A stretch of DNA of 64,000 nucleotides from Adenanthera pavonina (Eukaryota; Streptophyta; Magnoliopsida; Fabales; Fabaceae): assembly GCA_026686845.1 (NCBI GenBank), contig JAIVEN010000008.1:16708501-16772500 (forward strand). The letters are read 5' to 3'. This document shows, one piece after another, positions 61,601 through 64,000 of this stretch; positions within the stretch are counted from its first letter, which is position 1, and every line of letters starts with the position of its first letter. A program made the translations under genes and the position numbers. A model generated the notes under the pieces. The model was not told the DNA's origin, did not search any database, and saw only the letters and a program-made list of their open reading frames with translations.

Positions 61601-62112
61601 ACCTATGAATAGTTCTTCCACTCATTGTGTGAGTCAATGGCCACCAAGAAAGCCTTATATTGAGGGGAAAATTTATCATTTGAGACATAAAGAGAGAGGG
61701 GATCAGTGACCAAAGTACCTGAGTTGTGTGGAGTGGCTTCTCATGAATGGGCCATAGATTGTAGGAGGTCTACCTTATAATCTTCCAATCTCATTGGTGG
61801 CTATCTTGAACGACTACTCCTACATGTGAGAGTTGATATATCATCTTCTTATACGTGAGTATCATTTTGTAGCATGCTACCTATGTCACTTGACTCTTCT
61901 ATATTTCTAGGAGCCTCATGAATCTCAGCCTCAATATTTCAGCTGCAACCATTATCATGCAGTTGAGATAAATTTTTACTAGTCAGTAGATTTCCAGGTG
62001 TTTTACTGTCATCAATGATTAATGGGTGCACTACCACATCATTGCGTGTTTGGACTTCTTCAAAGTCAGTAGCTCATGGTTGCTTGTAAAGAAACTTTCC
62101 TTCAACAAAAAC

Positions 62113-64000
62113 TACTAATTCAGATGTTTTGATGATTCTAAAATAAATAAACTTGGGAGATCCAATATCAAAAGGAATACAAGTGAAATGAAGAACAAAG
62201 TTGAAGCTTCCTGTTGATTGAAGAACTGTTTCACACATACTTAAGGAACTTATCTGTAAAAGAATGTAGTTGAGCTTTGAATTTCAATTAACGCGAAATT
62301 AAATGAGATGATTAATTGAGTGATTAGTTCTTAACTCATGATTTCAAAATGATGTTCAAGAAAAGAGCTATCTAATGAAGATAAAGGTTCAATCTCAAAC
62401 TGATTATAAGTGTTCAATTGGTTTTCATAAAAATGTTTTAGCTTGTGGGAATAAGATCTCAATTTCAAAGATGTTTATAAGTGTTCACCTTATTTTCAAG
62501 CATATAACCTTTTGAGGTTATGGGGATAAAGACTCAATCTCAAAGCTTTTCCAAAGTCCGTCCCTCAATTTCATGAAAAGGGATTGAGGTTATCCACATA
62601 ACACAGCTTGGGGATCAAGTTCTCAGGTCTGTCTAGGAGGTTATCCTAATAAGGTAGGCACTTTATTCGCATAACATGGTGAACAGTAAAGAAAGGTGGT
62701 ACTATGTAGCCCGTTATTCGCATAACCTAGGTAGGTTATCCACATAACGTGTGTCATGGAGCACTTGCACCTCTCAGGTAAAATAGATTATCCGCATAAC
62801 CAAGGGAGGTTATCCGCATAACCTATATTTCAGAATACTTGAACTTTTCTCGGGTAAAACAGGTTATCTGCATAACCAAGGGACGTTGTCCGCATAACCT
62901 ATATTTCAGAATACTTGAACTTTTCTTAGGTAAAACAAGTTATCTGCATAACCTATATTTCAGAATACTTGAACTTTTCTCGGATAAAACAGGTTATCCG
63001 CATAACCAAAGAAGGTTATCCACATAACCAATATTTCAGAATACTTGAACTTTTCTCAGGTACAATAGATTATCCGCATAACCAAGGGAGGTTATCTGTA
63101 TAAATTATATCTCAAAATACTTGAACTTTCCTCAAGTAAAACAGGTTATTCGCATAACTTTGGGAGGTTGTCATGATAACCTAAGTTTCACGAAAACTCA
63201 GTTTGAGAAAAACTTAACGTTATCCTAATAACTAAGTAGGTTTTCAGGAAAATGATTCTGAGCTAAAATCTAGTCATTTTGGGTAGTATGTTATGCGGAT
63301 AACCTAGCTAGGTTATCCGCATAACGAAAAGCTTCACGTTGAAAATAAAAGCAAACAGTTACCCATTATTTGCATAACTTGAGAAGGTTATCCACATAAC
63401 CTCTATCAGATGCATTTAATGCGGTAGGTGAATGATTATTTTATTAAGAGTAACGGCTAATCTTTGTTTCCAACAGATATTTTTGCCCTACAACTATAAA
63501 TAGGACCTCATTTAAGTTATTGGAGAATGAGAAAAATAATTTACACGCTAAAACTCTGCTGATTTATTTAATAATTCTTTCAAAGCTCAACTACCGTCTG
63601 TTTTACTCATTCATTGTATCTCAACTTTCATATCTACTCTTTTGAGAGAGTTTTCATTCTGTAATACATCTAAACACTTGTAGAGTGTACTTAGTGTGAG
63701 ATTGCACTAAGGGAGATAGTTTTACTCTTGAGTGAGAAGAGTGAGAAAACTTGTTTAAGTCCGAAGTTCGGGCTAGTGATGCTGTACTATAGTCATTACA
63801 AGAACCGATTCAAATCTTGCAAGAGATAATGGAAAAATCCCAAGTGGTGGCTTAGAGACTAGACATAGGTCAAGTGGAATAGACCGAACCAAGATAAACT
63901 ACTGAGTTTTCTTCCCTCTGCTCTTTATTTTATACTCTGTTTTCAGTTGTCTTTTTAGTATCACTATTGTTTTTTCTAATTTGTAGAAAAATTTCAATCT
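62113..64000 (+). mobile_element. SIRE-type LTR, subfamily B, running off the window
   Basis: Starts at TACTAATTCAGATG (62113; expected TG mutated to TA) and follows the plus-orientation subfamily B LTR at 40956 to near its end (AAAAATTTCAATCT at 64000). It holds the largest palindrome array, about 20 GTTATCCGCATAAC-type units (62580-63400). Whether it is a solo LTR or the 5' LTR of an element cannot be seen. Confidence 0.88.

Larger units (their letters stand above)
56745..62112 (-). mobile_element. Second Ty1/copia element, decayed and invaded
   Basis: On the minus strand from about 62100 to 56745: integrase-RT linker, RT and RNase H, followed by PPT and LTR. It differs from the SIRE element at 16299-31020 in RT sequence. 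It is interrupted by an LTR at 56843-60190 and cut on the right by a SIRE LTR at 62113. gag, protease and most of integrase are not in the window. Multiple stops. Confidence 0.8.

Noticed and set aside
62580..63400. CRISPR-like array, because short palindromic repeats are regularly spaced
   Set aside because: The context is an eukaryotic LTR, spacers are themselves repeated, repeats vary in sequence, and there are no cas genes.

Overview
This is plant nuclear DNA, almost certainly from a eudicot. It is AT-rich and packed with nested LTR retrotransposons, and it carries an endogenous plant pararetrovirus remnant, CACTA transposon pieces, MITEs and tRNA-derived SINEs. Only two genes look intact. 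One is a six-exon dihydroflavonol 4-reductase (DFR) gene on the minus strand (5452-7410). The other is an intronless class III (GH18, hevamine-type) chitinase gene on the plus strand (46794-47696). No bacterial-type features (operons, CRISPR, rRNA) are seen. The species cannot be fixed from the sequence.

Layout. 1-4561: nested long LTRs with TGT...ACA ends (probably Ty3/gypsy, Tekay/Del-like), one holding a copia SIRE-type solo LTR. 4562-9790: the DFR gene and AT-rich flanks with MITEs. 9795-16298: an LTR scrap, a CT-rich tract, a decayed Florendovirus-like caulimovirid (about 10570-14220, minus strand) and another LTR fragment. 16299-31020: one large minus-strand SIRE-type Ty1/copia element (5' LTR, PBS, gag, protease, integrase, RT, RNase H, extra 3' ORF, PPT, truncated 3' LTR), with a 3.2-kb solo LTR inside its 3' ORF. 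31270-34573: CACTA (En/Spm) transposase remnant and terminus, then an LTR fragment. 34574-39935: AT-rich DNA with one MITE and one SINE. 39936-43880: a short orphan ORF, then a three-level nest (foldback repeat, CACTA-like element, SIRE solo LTR). 43881-50094: a long hairpin MITE, the chitinase gene and AT-rich flanks. 50100-55715: two solo LTRs of one family in opposite orientations, each with a perfect 5-bp target-site duplication (TSD). 56270-62112: a decayed second copia element (minus strand) invaded by an LTR that was itself invaded by a SIRE-type solo LTR. 62113-64000: another SIRE-type LTR running off the window.

The two genes are not functionally linked here: DFR belongs to anthocyanin/proanthocyanidin synthesis and the chitinase to defence or secretion. 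Five complete solo LTRs are flanked by exact 5-bp TSDs: GTTTT, CAAGG, TATTT, ACACA, TTTAT; a sixth has TATAG and a seventh near-exact TTCAG/TTGAG. This points to frequent LTR-LTR recombination. The least explained signal is in the SIRE-type LTRs. Two subfamilies share their ends, but their bodies are built from unrelated arrays of short palindromes: GGTTATCCGCATAACC in one, AAATTCGAATTT plus TTCGTCTG in the other.
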